Origin: Polaribacter sp. Hel1_85
Lineage (GTDB): Bacteria; Bacteroidota; Bacteroidia; Flavobacteriales; Flavobacteriaceae
Length of the DNA: 64,000 nt
Assembly (NCBI RefSeq): GCF_000766795.1
Contig: NZ_JPDS01000001.1
Span: 1,493,001-1,557,000, forward strand
Reading direction: 5' to 3'
The notes beneath the pieces were generated by a model, which worked only from the letters and a program-made list of their open reading frames with translations, was not told where the DNA came from and searched no databases. This document shows, piece after piece, positions 45,115-53,287 of the stretch. Both the position numbers and the translations under genes were made by a program. Positions within the stretch are counted from its first letter, which is position 1. Each line of letters opens with the position of its first letter.

Positions 45115-47088
45115 ATGATAGATGAATTAAAAAATAACACCCTTTTTCAAAAAATTTTCCAATCTTCTATGGAAGGCATTTTGATAGTTGATAATAATAG
45201 TTTTATAATTAAAGCTAATCCTGCTATTGAGCAAATGTTTGGTTTAAATAAAGAAGAAGTAATTCATAAAAAAGTTGAAGACCTAATTCCGCAAAAGTTT
45301 AATGAATTTAAAAAAGAAAAAAATCAAATTATAGAATATTCACATGTTGTTAAGAATACATTAAAACATTTAGAATCACGAATAGTTGAAACAGATGAAG
45401 GAAGTTTTTTAATTATTATACGTGATGTAACTAAAAGCAAAAACGTAGAGAAAAATATTATAGAAAATGAAGAACGAAAAAGACTTGCTTTAGAGGTTGG
45501 TGAGTTAGGCTCTTGGGAGTGGAATTTAGTTACTAATAGAATTGTAAGAGATGAATACCAAAACTTTTTATTCGGTTTAAAAGCTAAAGATGATGCTGAT
45601 ACTTATCAATCATTTTTAGACAAAATACATCCTGAAGATAGAGAAAATGTAAAACTAGAAGTTTCAAGAGCTATAAAAAATGCTAGCAGTTATACATTAG
45701 ATTATAGAATAGTGCATCCTGACTCATCAATTCATTGGCTTCATGAAAAAGGAAAAATTTTTAAAAACTCAAAAGGAAAATCTACACGTGTTATTGGTGT
45801 AACTCACGATATTTCTAAACAAAAAAATACAGAAAAAAAAATAAAAGAAGATGAGGAAGAATTACGCAATTATGCCTTAAAATTAGAGAAAAAAGTAAAA
45901 GAGCGCACTAAAGAACTTACTACTACAGTTCAGAAATTAGTAGAATCTAATTTAAGTTTAGAGGACCAAATATTAATTACCAAAGAAGCAGAAATAGAAG
46001 TTTTAACTAGCAAACTATTACTCGATAATATTGCTCAAAATTTCCCTAATGGTGTCATTACAGTTGTAAATGATAATTGTAGTATCGATTATATTGAAGG
46101 AGAGGGATTAGAAGAAATGGGCATTAAAGGATTAGTTACCAAAGGAACAATTATTGATGAAATTAAATCTTTTTCGGAAGAGCGAAAGTTAAGATTTAAA
46201 GAAGATGTTAGAAAAACAGTTCATGGAGAACACCTCTCTTTTGAAATAGAATTCAACAACAACTCTTATTTAGTGAATACAACACCTCTGCTAAATAAAG
46301 AGCAAAAAATCAAACAAGCTTTGTTTGTTTATAGTAATATTTCAGAACAAAAACAGGTGGAGTTAAAAATTAAAAATAGCTTAGAAAAAGAACAGGAGTT
46401 AAGTAAATTAAAGTCTCGCTTTATCTCTATGGCATCCCATGAATTTAGAACACCTTTAAGCGCTATTTTATCTTCAGCAATATTAATTAAAAAACTAAAT
46501 GCACAGGGGAAAGAAGAAAAAATATCAAATCATGTATCAAAAATTAGGTCTAATGTTAAAAACTTGGTTGTAATACTTAACGACTTCTTATCTTTAAGTA
46601 AGCTTCAAGAAGGAAAAGTAATTGCACAACCTGTTTCTTTTAATATTGTTGATTTCTCTAAATCCTTATGTGAAGAAATTGAAAGTATCAAAAAAAATGG
46701 ACAAACCATTACATTTCAACCTCAGCACCAAAATATCGAAGTGTTTTTAGATCCCAAATTATTAAAACATATAATATATAATTTACTATCAAATGCCTTA
46801 AAATATTCTGAAGAAAAGAAAAATATAACTTTTAAAATAGTACAAACGAATCAAAAGTTACTACTAGAAATTAAAGATCAAGGTATTGGTATCCCAGTCG
46901 AAGATCAAAACAATATGTTTCAACGATTTTATCGTGCAAGTAACGCTTCTAATATTGAAGGTACTGGTTTAGGACTAAATATTGTGAAGCAGTATACAGA
47001 ATTAATGGGAGGTATTATCAACTTTAAAAGCCAATTAAATAAAGGCGCTACTTTTTATATTGAATTTCCTTTAAATGAAAAAAAATGA
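45115..47088 (+). CDS. Cytosolic multi-PAS histidine kinase
   Basis: 657 residues, no membrane helix. PAS at about 10-115 (GILIVDNNSFIIKANPAIEQMFGL), second PAS/PAC at 120-240 (LGSWEWNL ... IHPEDRENV ... GVTHDIS), a coiled coil, a third sensor-like segment at about 300-415, then the kinase core: H-box MASHEFRTPL near 440, N-box NLLSNALKYS, G1 DQGIGIP and G2 GTGLGLNIV. It overlaps the response regulator gene by 4 bp. A soluble PAS sensor suggests a cytosolic cue such as redox state, oxygen or a metabolite. Confidence 0.93.
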   Translation: MIDELKNNTLFQKIFQSSMEGILIVDNNSFIIKANPAIEQMFGLNKEEVIHKKVEDLIPQKFNEFKKEKNQIIEYSHVVKNTLKHLESRIVETDEGSFLIIIRDVTKSKNVEKNIIENEERKRLALEVGELGSWEWNLVTNRIVRDEYQNFLFGLKAKDDADTYQSFLDKIHPEDRENVKLEVSRAIKNASSYTLDYRIVHPDSSIHWLHEKGKIFKNSKGKSTRVIGVTHDISKQKNTEKKIKEDEEELRNYALKLEKKVKERTKELTTTVQKLVESNLSLEDQILITKEAEIEVLTSKLLLDNIAQNFPNGVITVVNDNCSIDYIEGEGLEEMGIKGLVTKGTIIDEIKSFSEERKLRFKEDVRKTVHGEHLSFEIEFNNNSYLVNTTPLLNKEQKIKQALFVYSNISEQKQVELKIKNSLEKEQELSKLKSRFISMASHEFRTPLSAILSSAILIKKLNAQGKEEKISNHVSKIRSNVKNLVVILNDFLSLSKLQEGKVIAQPVSFNIVDFSKSLCEEIESIKKNGQTITFQPQHQNIEVFLDPKLLKHIIYNLLSNALKYSEEKKNITFKIVQTNQKLLLEIKDQGIGIPVEDQNNMFQRFYRASNASNIEGTGLGLNIVKQYTELMGGIINFKSQLNKGATFYIEFPLNEKK

Positions 47089-48155
47089 AAAAAATTCTAT
47101 TAATTGAAGATAATCAAGATGTACGAGAAAATACAGCTGATATCCTAGAACTGGAAAATTACGAAGTTATTACTGCCGAAAACGGTAAAATAGGTGTTAA
47201 AAAAGCCTTAAAACATATTCCAAATATTATTATTTGCGATATTATGATGCCTGAATTGGATGGATATGGAGTCTTTGAAAGTCTTAGTAAAAATGCTAAA
47301 ACCTCAGCAATTCCTTTTATTTTTTTAACCGCAAAATCTGAAAAATCTGATCTAAGAAAAGGTATGAATTTGGGTGTTGATGATTATTTAACTAAGCCTT
47401 TTGAAGAAAAAGAATTATTAGATGCCATAAAAATCCGTTTAAAAAAGAATGCTTTTTTGAAAAGAAAATTTTCTAAAAATATTGAAGGTTTTAACGAATT
47501 TATTAATGAAGCCTCAGAATACTTAAATCTTGAAGATTTATCTAAAGATCGTAATATTGAAAAATACAAAATCAAAGAAGAAATTTTTACAGAAGGAAGT
47601 GCAGCCCATCAATTATATTTTATTGAAAGCGGAAACGTAAAAACATACAGAACTACAGAAAAAGGCAAAGAGTTTGTTACAGGTTTGTATGGACCAGGAG
47701 ATTTTATTGGACAGTTATCACTACTTGGCGATAAAGGAATTTATACAGAAACAGCTAGTGTATTGGCTGAAGCTGAAATTTGTGGAATCCCAAAGTCTGA
47801 TTTTACCAAATTATTGTATGAAAATAAAGAAGTCTCTAATAAGTTTATTGCAATAATTTCCAATAATTTAATTGACATGCAAGATCAATTAGTAAATATG
47901 GCATTTGCATCTGTAAGACAAAGAACTGCCAAAGCACTCTTAGATTTGGATGATAAAGGAATGATTAAAGATAATGAACATATAGGCATTAATATTCCCA
48001 GAGAAGATTTTGCAGGATTAATTGGTACTGCAACAGAAACAGCTATTAGAATGTTAACTGAATTTAAGCATGAAGGATTAATTGATATTGAAACTAACAG
48101 AAGAGTTATTCTCTTAAATAAAAATAAGTTAAGACATATTGCATATTTTAACTAA
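47085..48155 (+). CDS. Response regulator fused to a CRP/FNR-type DNA-binding protein
   Basis: 356 residues. Receiver 1-120 with Asp52 in IIICDIMMPELDG and Lys in YLTKPF; cNMP-binding beta-roll at about 150-255 (FTEGSAAHQLYFIESGNVKTYR ... GPGDFIGQLSLLG); winged HTH_Crp at about 270-350 (IPREDFAGLIGTATETAIRMLTEFKHEGLIDIE). In the recognition helix Glu and Arg occupy the E-x-x-x-R positions that contact TGA half-sites in FNR. Overlaps the kinase gene by 4 bp. It is the prime candidate to bind the TGA-N6-TCA boxes nearby. Confidence 0.93.
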   Translation: MKKILLIEDNQDVRENTADILELENYEVITAENGKIGVKKALKHIPNIIICDIMMPELDGYGVFESLSKNAKTSAIPFIFLTAKSEKSDLRKGMNLGVDDYLTKPFEEKELLDAIKIRLKKNAFLKRKFSKNIEGFNEFINEASEYLNLEDLSKDRNIEKYKIKEEIFTEGSAAHQLYFIESGNVKTYRTTEKGKEFVTGLYGPGDFIGQLSLLGDKGIYTETASVLAEAEICGIPKSDFTKLLYENKEVSNKFIAIISNNLIDMQDQLVNMAFASVRQRTAKALLDLDDKGMIKDNEHIGINIPREDFAGLIGTATETAIRMLTEFKHEGLIDIETNRRVILLNKNKLRHIAYFN

Positions 48156-48167
48156 AAAATATATAGA

Positions 48168-48210
48168 TGATACAGGTCATTCCTTTAATGTATCTTTAGT
48201 ATTAACTTAG
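48168..48210 (+). promoter_or_regulatory. CRP/FNR-type box 8 with -7 element
   Basis: Site TGATACAGGTCA (48168-48179), 23 nt, then TAACTTAG (48203-48210). Precedes the gene at 48254, directly after the response regulator gene. Confidence 0.68.
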
Positions 48211-48253
48211 TAATGTAAAATATTAAGTAAATATTTTACATTACTAAATTATC

Positions 48254-48748
48254 ATGAAAACCAAAACTCAAGAGATAAAACAAAAGCAAGTTTTCTTAAA
48301 ATCATATCCAAGATTTAAGGAAATTGAAGAAGCTTTAAAAATTCTTAAAAAAGATAAAGAGAGTAATCTACAAGTATCTATTCTTGGCAAAGTTGCAAAA
48401 AAAAAACCAGGTGACTTGCAAAACTTAATTATTCAAGAAAATGCAATAAAAACAAGATGTGAGAAACTGTGTGAATACCCTATAGAGTTTAAAGTTCTTT
48501 CTAACCCAGAGATTGGAACTATTTTTATTACAGAATTTCTTGCACCTATATTTCTACAAAAAGTAGGAAGAAAAACAATTGGGGCTTTATCTACAGGTCC
48601 TTATGGTATTTTACGAGGTTTAGGTATAGATGAAGTAAGAGCTATATTATATTTGAAAGCACTGCATAAAGGTGACTTTTTACTTATACTTAGAGGATAT
48701 AAAAATGAATTAAATCAAATCGAAGATAATTTAAGAGAACTAACTTAA
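48254..48748 (+). CDS. Stress-associated protein, possibly YflT/DUF1269-like
   Basis: 164 residues. The C-terminal half (TGPYGILRGLGIDEVRAILYLKALHKGDFLLILRGYKNELNQIEDNLREL) follows the pattern of YflT/DUF1269 general-stress proteins, in which a Gly-rich turn precedes a strand-helix unit ending in DxLLxVxG. The N-terminal half is Lys-rich and not recognised. No enzyme motif. Behind box 8. Confidence 0.6.
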   Translation: MKTKTQEIKQKQVFLKSYPRFKEIEEALKILKKDKESNLQVSILGKVAKKKPGDLQNLIIQENAIKTRCEKLCEYPIEFKVLSNPEIGTIFITEFLAPIFLQKVGRKTIGALSTGPYGILRGLGIDEVRAILYLKALHKGDFLLILRGYKNELNQIEDNLRELT

Positions 48749-48905
48749 AAAAGTTGCATAGAATAACTTAATAGTATTTTGTATCTAAAACATTAAATCT
48801 GTTTATGTAAAAAGATAGAGACAATCGTTAATAACAACCAGTATTCAAATACCTTCTGACTACAAAATATTTTTTTTGCTATTATAAATTAGTTATAATT
48901 AAAAA

Positions 48906-49553
48906 ATGAAAACAGGCTTAAAAATACCAGAAACCATAAGCTCACAAACCGAGTTTAAACATAAATTTAGCTTATGGGAAATGTATCGTGCTTTTGCTTT
49001 TTTACCAAGAGCAATAATAAAAATGATTGAAAATAATAAAAGCCAATTAATTCATAATGATTTTGTAAAACGTTTGCAATTGGCAGTAACTGAAGTAAAT
49101 GGATGTTCTGTTTGTTCGTATGGACATGCTAAAATGGCTTTACGCCAAGGTATGAGTGGTGAAGAAATAAGCTGCTTATTAAGTGGCAAAGATCATTTAA
49201 TAAAACCAGAAGAAGCCAAAGCAATTATGTTTGCCCAACATTTTGCAAATTCAAGAAGCTATCCTAAAAAATACGCTCTTGATACTGTTATAAAAGAATA
49301 TGGTAAAAAAGAAGCAACTATTATACTTTCTGTAATCCAAATAATGACTATTGGTAATATGCTTGGTATTCCGTTTAGTGCATTACAGTCTAGGTTTAAA
49401 GGAAAACCATACAAAGGTAGTTCGTTATTTTTTGAGCTAGAAACACTAATCCTAGGATTGGTTATACTACCAATTGCAATTATTCATGGTTTATTAAGAG
49501 GCTTTATTGGGCTACCAAATGTAAGACTAGATAAAACTACAACAGAGAAATAA
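48906..49553 (+). CDS. Carboxymuconolactone decarboxylase-family (AhpD-like) protein
   Basis: 215 residues. The AhpD-like core has the redox motif NGCSVCSYGHAKMALRQGMS (Cys-x-x-Cys plus the His that follows), at about 60-80. Two hydrophobic segments end the chain (LETLILGLVILPIAIIHGLL), so it may be membrane-associated. Likely a thiol peroxidase or reductase. It sits 157 bp after the preceding gene; only a half-site (TGACTA) was seen upstream. Confidence 0.85.
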   Translation: MKTGLKIPETISSQTEFKHKFSLWEMYRAFAFLPRAIIKMIENNKSQLIHNDFVKRLQLAVTEVNGCSVCSYGHAKMALRQGMSGEEISCLLSGKDHLIKPEEAKAIMFAQHFANSRSYPKKYALDTVIKEYGKKEATIILSVIQIMTIGNMLGIPFSALQSRFKGKPYKGSSLFFELETLILGLVILPIAIIHGLLRGFIGLPNVRLDKTTTEK

Positions 49554-49599
49554 AGTAGAATTCTTATAAAGCAGATTAGCATGATAATTTTTTATTGAC

Positions 49600-49642
49600 T
49601 GACCTATGTCATTTCATTTCAAGCATCAAATTTGCACCTTTA
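49600..49642 (+). promoter_or_regulatory. CRP/FNR-type box 9 with -7 element
   Basis: Site TGACCTATGTCA (49600-49611), 23 nt, then CACCTTTA (49635-49642). Precedes the sigma-like gene at 49668. Confidence 0.72.
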
Positions 49643-49667
49643 CTTATAACTTATTTAAGGATATATC

Positions 49668-50450
49668 ATGCAAACAAATGTTTCTTATTACCAAGACAAA
49701 AAGGAGTTCCGTTTATTCGTAACCAATACTTTTTCCAATCTTATTCAACTAAAAAAAGATGGAGATCAAGCTTCTTTTAACCAATTAGTATTAAAAATAA
49801 TACCCGAAATAAGAAAGTATGTTAATGGGTTATTAAATACAGCCATAAAAAAAGGACATTTTTCAATAAATAAATACAAAGCAGATGATATTATCGATCA
49901 ATTATTTATTGAAATTTATGATAATATTGAAGAGGTTAAAAATGAAAAAGATTTCTATCTCTGGTTATTTAAAAAAACCAATGACTTGTTAGGTGATATT
50001 ACTGTAGATGAAGAATTTGATGATCTTTTCTTTAAAAATATTGATAATTATTCTAAACCAGAATGGGATGCAATGCAAGAACAATTCAGTACAGATGGAG
50101 GAGGAGATTTATTAATGATTGAAGAACTAGATGATATGTCTTATAATCATAATGACTATACTTTAAATCATGTTTTTGTTGAAGATAATGAAAAGGAATT
50201 GATGAGAAAAATTGATAAAAACTTAAGTACCGAAGAAATTAAAAATCACATAGCCTTGGTATTACACAACTTACCATTGCCAATGCGTACTGTTTTTGAA
50301 CTATCTACAAATGAACATTTAGAATTAGAAGAAATTGCTCAAATAAGAAATAATACGATTGAAGAAGTTAAACAACTTTTAAAAGACGCAAAAAAAGCAT
50401 TACAAATAAGCCTTTTTAATAGATATTCTAATAGTAGTAAAAACAAATAA
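49668..50450 (+). CDS. Sigma-70-like (ECF-type) factor with acidic linker, copy 2
   Basis: 260 residues, clearly paralogous to the gene at 30058 over its whole length. Region 2-like part at about 38-115 (FNQLVLKIIPEIRKYV ... KADDIIDQLFIEIYDNI ... FYLWLFKKTNDLL), acidic linker with the conserved FFKNIDNYSKPEWDAMQEQF and SYNHNDYTLNHVFVEDNEKE stretches, and region 4-like HNLPLPMRTVFELSTNEHLELEEIAQIRNNTIEEVKQLLKDAKKAL. Heads a four-gene run with a coiled-coil protein, thioredoxin and an unknown protein. Confidence 0.77.
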   Translation: MQTNVSYYQDKKEFRLFVTNTFSNLIQLKKDGDQASFNQLVLKIIPEIRKYVNGLLNTAIKKGHFSINKYKADDIIDQLFIEIYDNIEEVKNEKDFYLWLFKKTNDLLGDITVDEEFDDLFFKNIDNYSKPEWDAMQEQFSTDGGGDLLMIEELDDMSYNHNDYTLNHVFVEDNEKELMRKIDKNLSTEEIKNHIALVLHNLPLPMRTVFELSTNEHLELEEIAQIRNNTIEEVKQLLKDAKKALQISLFNRYSNSSKNK

Positions 50451-50461
50451 AACTTAAAATT

Positions 50462-50875
50462 ATGAACAAGACAATTTTAAACCCAAAGAAACAATTTTTA
50501 TTAGGTGCTGGATTAGATGTTTTGCACTTTGAAAGTAGAGAATGGTTGGACACTATAGCCTTCTGGAAAGATGAAGTTAAATTTTTTGATCATTTATTAA
50601 AAAGAAAAGAAACATCAGATAAAAACAATAACCCAGAGTATAAAAAAATGCTTATAAATTTAGAAAAAATTTATACTGATTTATTTGAAGGTTTTGAAGA
50701 TAATATTATTGAACATGAGCAGTTGTTGTCTAGAATAGAACTCGCAGAAAAAGGATTATCTGATAATGATTATAGAGAAAAACATCGTAAAATATCATCT
50801 AAAATAACCTCCTTTAAAGTTGATTTTAAAATCTTTAAAAGTATTGTTTTTGAGTATGTAAAAGGGCTCAAATAA
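50462..50875 (+). CDS. Small coiled-coil protein, divergent family copy 3 of 3
   Basis: 137 residues, charged and helical. The start of the core, LHFESREWLDTIAFWKDEVKFFDHLLKRKE, matches the FEHxxWxxELxFWxxEL pattern of the copies at 27943 and 60936; the end FKSIVFEYVKGLK is looser. 11 bp after the sigma-like gene, so regulated by box 9. Confidence 0.75.
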   Translation: MNKTILNPKKQFLLGAGLDVLHFESREWLDTIAFWKDEVKFFDHLLKRKETSDKNNNPEYKKMLINLEKIYTDLFEGFEDNIIEHEQLLSRIELAEKGLSDNDYREKHRKISSKITSFKVDFKIFKSIVFEYVKGLK

Positions 50876-50937
50876 CAAAACACCCAACTAGTAATTCGCA
50901 TGTCCTAGTTTAATTTTAAAATTAAAAAGACAAACCC

Positions 50938-51237
50938 ATGAAAGGAGATTTTAATAAAATAGTAAATGGAAAGACACCAGTTCTTGTTGATTTTCATGCA
51001 GAATGGTGTGGGCCTTGTAAAGCACAATCTCCCATTATAAAAGAGTTAGCAAAAGAGGTAAACGGAAAAGTCCGCATTATCAAAATAGATATTGATAAAA
51101 ACCAAGCCATAGCACAGCGTTATGGTGTTAGAGGTGTACCTACATTGGCATTATTTAAAGAAGGAAAAATTGTTTGGCGACAATCTGGAGTACAAAGCAA
51201 AGCGCAATTAGTTGGTATTATTGCACAACATACTTAA
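50938..51237 (+). CDS. trxA: Thioredoxin
   Basis: 99 residues with the canonical active site AEWCGPCKAQ (Cys-Gly-Pro-Cys) near 25-28 and the cis-Pro YGVRGVPTLALF. A classical thioredoxin; TrxB at 31485 is the likely reductant. Position behind the box 9 operon makes it a stress-induced copy, in addition to the CGNC protein at 12181. Confidence 0.93.
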   Translation: MKGDFNKIVNGKTPVLVDFHAEWCGPCKAQSPIIKELAKEVNGKVRIIKIDIDKNQAIAQRYGVRGVPTLALFKEGKIVWRQSGVQSKAQLVGIIAQHT

Positions 51238-51273
51238 AAGCTATGTTAAATAATAATTTTAAAATCACACATT

Positions 51274-51645
51274 ATGCAGCAATTATTAATATATAAAAAG
51301 CGATATGAAACAACAGAAGCTATTCATGATTTTATGGATTTTTATTACTCTATAAATATGAAGTATTTGGCTAGTGATCTTTTGGGTAAAGGATTATCAC
51401 CTAAACAAATTACAGATGCAGTTGCAATGGCGATTAAAGTAGCAAAATCTTCAGGTATTGAAACTCACAAGCATTTTTTACCTGTTTTTAGCGCATTAAA
51501 TCAAGGAATTATTAAAGATTGCAAACTCTCACGTTTAGGGTATGGATTGGTATTGATGAATGCAGATAAAAGCTTATCTGTTGTAAATGAATTTCAAGTA
51601 GATGTTTTAAAAAAGTATCTTGATGAGCCTTCTCGATTCATTTGA
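51274..51645 (+). CDS. Protein of unknown function (123 aa)
   Basis: 123 residues, mostly helical, no signal peptide and no motif that I recognise (LLGKGLSPKQITDAVAMAIKVAKSSGIETHKHFLPVFSALNQGIIKDCKLSRLGYGLVLMNAD). It resembles in outline a small helical adaptor or antirestriction-type fold, but I cannot name it. Last gene of the box 9 run; its stop lies 5 bp from the stop of the convergent exonuclease gene. Confidence 0.7.
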   Translation: MQQLLIYKKRYETTEAIHDFMDFYYSINMKYLASDLLGKGLSPKQITDAVAMAIKVAKSSGIETHKHFLPVFSALNQGIIKDCKLSRLGYGLVLMNADKSLSVVNEFQVDVLKKYLDEPSRFI

Positions 51646-51650
51646 TTAAA

Positions 51651-52415
51651 TTACAAGGTAATTTCAAGACTAACTGGACAATGGTCAGAACCGAAAACAT
51701 CCGAATAAATCGAAACGTCTTTTATTTTTTCTATCAAAGATTTGCTAACTAAAAAATAATCAATTCTCCACCCCGTATTTCGTTCTCTAGACTTAAAACG
51801 ATAGCTCCAAAAAGTATAGGTAATTTTTTCAGGATAGAAATATCGAAAAGCATCTACAAACCCTGCTTTTATAAAATTATCCATACCATCAATTTCAACC
51901 TGTGTATAACCCGCTGTTTTATTGTAATTAGATTTATCATTTTTTAAATCGATTGCTCTATGAGCTACATTAAAATCGCCACAAACTATGACAGGCATGG
52001 TTTTTTCTAATTCTTTTAAATAACTTAGAAAATCAGAATCCCATTGTTTTCTGTATTGCAAACGATCTAATTGTTGTCCAGAATTAGGAACATATACGTT
52101 TATTAAATAAAAACCTTCATACTCTGCACATTGTATTCTTCCTTCGGCATCGTGTTCTACAATGCTCATATCATTGATAAGAGATAACGATTTGGATTTA
52201 CTCAATACAGCAGTTCCTGAATATCCTTTTTTATTAGCCGAATTATAATATTGATAATAATCCTTCATTTGCGACAAAGCTTTTTCAACTTCTCTATTTT
52301 GAGCTTTTGTCTCCTGTAAACACAAAATATCTGGATTCAAAATATGTATCGATTCAAAAAAATCTTTCTTCACCATGGCTCTTATACCATTTACATTCCA
52401 AGAGACAATTTTCAT
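51651..52415 (-). CDS. xth: Exodeoxyribonuclease III
   Basis: 254 residues. Exo III signatures: MKIVSWNVNGIRA at the start, ILCLQETKA (Glu metal ligand), CGDFNVAHRAIDL (Asp/Asn), and the C-terminal WRIDYFLVS ... GSDHCPVSLEI (Asp-His pair). Mg2+-dependent AP endonuclease and 3' exonuclease of base-excision repair. Its 42-bp upstream gap to the BON gene is mostly an (ATA)9 tract. Confidence 0.95.
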   Translation of the reverse strand: MKIVSWNVNGIRAMVKKDFFESIHILNPDILCLQETKAQNREVEKALSQMKDYYQYYNSANKKGYSGTAVLSKSKSLSLINDMSIVEHDAEGRIQCAEYEGFYLINVYVPNSGQQLDRLQYRKQWDSDFLSYLKELEKTMPVIVCGDFNVAHRAIDLKNDKSNYNKTAGYTQVEIDGMDNFIKAGFVDAFRYFYPEKITYTFWSYRFKSRERNTGWRIDYFLVSKSLIEKIKDVSIYSDVFGSDHCPVSLEITL

Positions 52416-52428
52416 TTTGTATTGTTTT

Positions 52429-52455
52429 ATAATAATAATAATAATAATAATAATA
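52429..52455. repeat. (ATA)9 trinucleotide repeat upstream of xth
   Basis: Nine perfect ATA units fill the space between the BON-protein stop (52458) and the xth ATG (52415). On the xth strand it is (TAT)9, in the 5' region of the gene. Confidence 0.9.
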
Positions 52456-52457
52456 GA

Positions 52458-53111
52458 TTAGTCTATAACCTCTAATTCATTTATTATTACATGAACTCCT
52501 GGAGATAAATATGCTGCTTTTTCAGCTGCTTTCTTTTCAGAAATTGAATTTACTATTCCTTTTAATTTCACTAACCCTTTCATTACATCAACAGTAATTC
52601 CATCTGCATCAATATCTGCAGAACGTTTAAATGCTTTGGCAATTTTTTCTTTTATTTCAACTGTATAAATAGATTTTTTTAAGGTTATGGTATTATTAAT
52701 CCATTTTACACCAATAATTTTTTCTACCAGTTTTTTAGCCGTATATCTTTGATAAGATGAATCTACTTCACCAGACAAATTAACCCAACCATCTCTAACT
52801 TCGATGTTAATTTTATCTTCTGGAACAGCTACATCCCATTCAAAAGCTTCTACAATAGCTTTTCCAATTTCTTTATCCGTTTTTTGATAATTTGCACCAT
52901 ACTTTACCTGAATATCTCCAGCCAATGCTTTTACACCTTTTACTCTTTTTACAGCTTCTTCTGCTGCCACTTTTTTTTGGTAATCATCAAGTACACCAGA
53001 GAGCATTACAGTTCCGTTCTCTACAATTACACCTATTTGAGTTTCATCTATATTGGGTTGCCACTCAAGTTCTTCTAATACATCTTTTTTAATTTTTAAA
53101 TCTGTTTTCAT
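52458..53111 (-). CDS. Triple-BON-domain protein, copy 1
   Basis: 217 residues made of three BON-type repeats (about 1-70, 75-145, 150-217), each with a strand-helix-strand unit ending in a Gly-Val-Asn/Lys turn (TVMLSGVLDDYQKKVAAEEAVKRVKGVKAL; WVNLSGEVDSSYQRYTAKKLVEKIIGVKWI; LVKLKGIVNSISEKKAAEKAAYLSPGVHVI). No signal peptide, so cytosolic unlike OsmY. BON domains bind membranes or lipids and are common in osmotic-stress proteins. Close paralog of the gene at 53288. Behind box 10. Confidence 0.9.
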   Translation of the reverse strand: MKTDLKIKKDVLEELEWQPNIDETQIGVIVENGTVMLSGVLDDYQKKVAAEEAVKRVKGVKALAGDIQVKYGANYQKTDKEIGKAIVEAFEWDVAVPEDKINIEVRDGWVNLSGEVDSSYQRYTAKKLVEKIIGVKWINNTITLKKSIYTVEIKEKIAKAFKRSADIDADGITVDVMKGLVKLKGIVNSISEKKAAEKAAYLSPGVHVIINELEVID

Positions 53112-53149
53112 GGTAACTGAATTTTAATTCTACAATAATTGTTATAGTA

Positions 53150-53192
53150 CAAAATTAATGCAGTAAAAAATATTAGCTAATGACCTAAGTCA
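53150..53192 (-). promoter_or_regulatory. CRP/FNR-type box 10 with -7 element
   Basis: Perfect site TGACTTAGGTCA on the minus strand (53181-53192; TGACCTAAGTCA on plus), 23 nt, then TAATTTTG (53150-53157). Drives BON copy 1. Confidence 0.85.
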
Positions 53193-53201
53193 GTAGAAAA
53201 A

Positions 53202-53236
53202 AATTGCCCTAACTCAAAAAATGAATTAGGGCAATT
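53202..53236 (-). terminator. Terminator after BON copy 2
   Basis: Stem AATTGCCCTAA / TTAGGGCAATT (extending further by pairing of TGA/TCA) with a loop of about 13 nt; on the minus strand followed by seven T. Separates BON copy 2 from box 10. Confidence 0.85.
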
Positions 53237-53287
53237 CTCTATAATAATCTATAATAATGATTTCTTATAAGATCTTTTTAATAAAAC

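Noticed and set aside
48857-48868. TGACTACAAAAT before the AhpD-like gene as a box
   Set aside because: Only one half-site is present and the position 23 nt downstream (GTTATAAT) does not match TAnnTTTG.
52429-52455. The repeat tract as part of a CRISPR array
   Set aside because: It is a simple trinucleotide repeat without spacers; no CRISPR or cas genes were seen.
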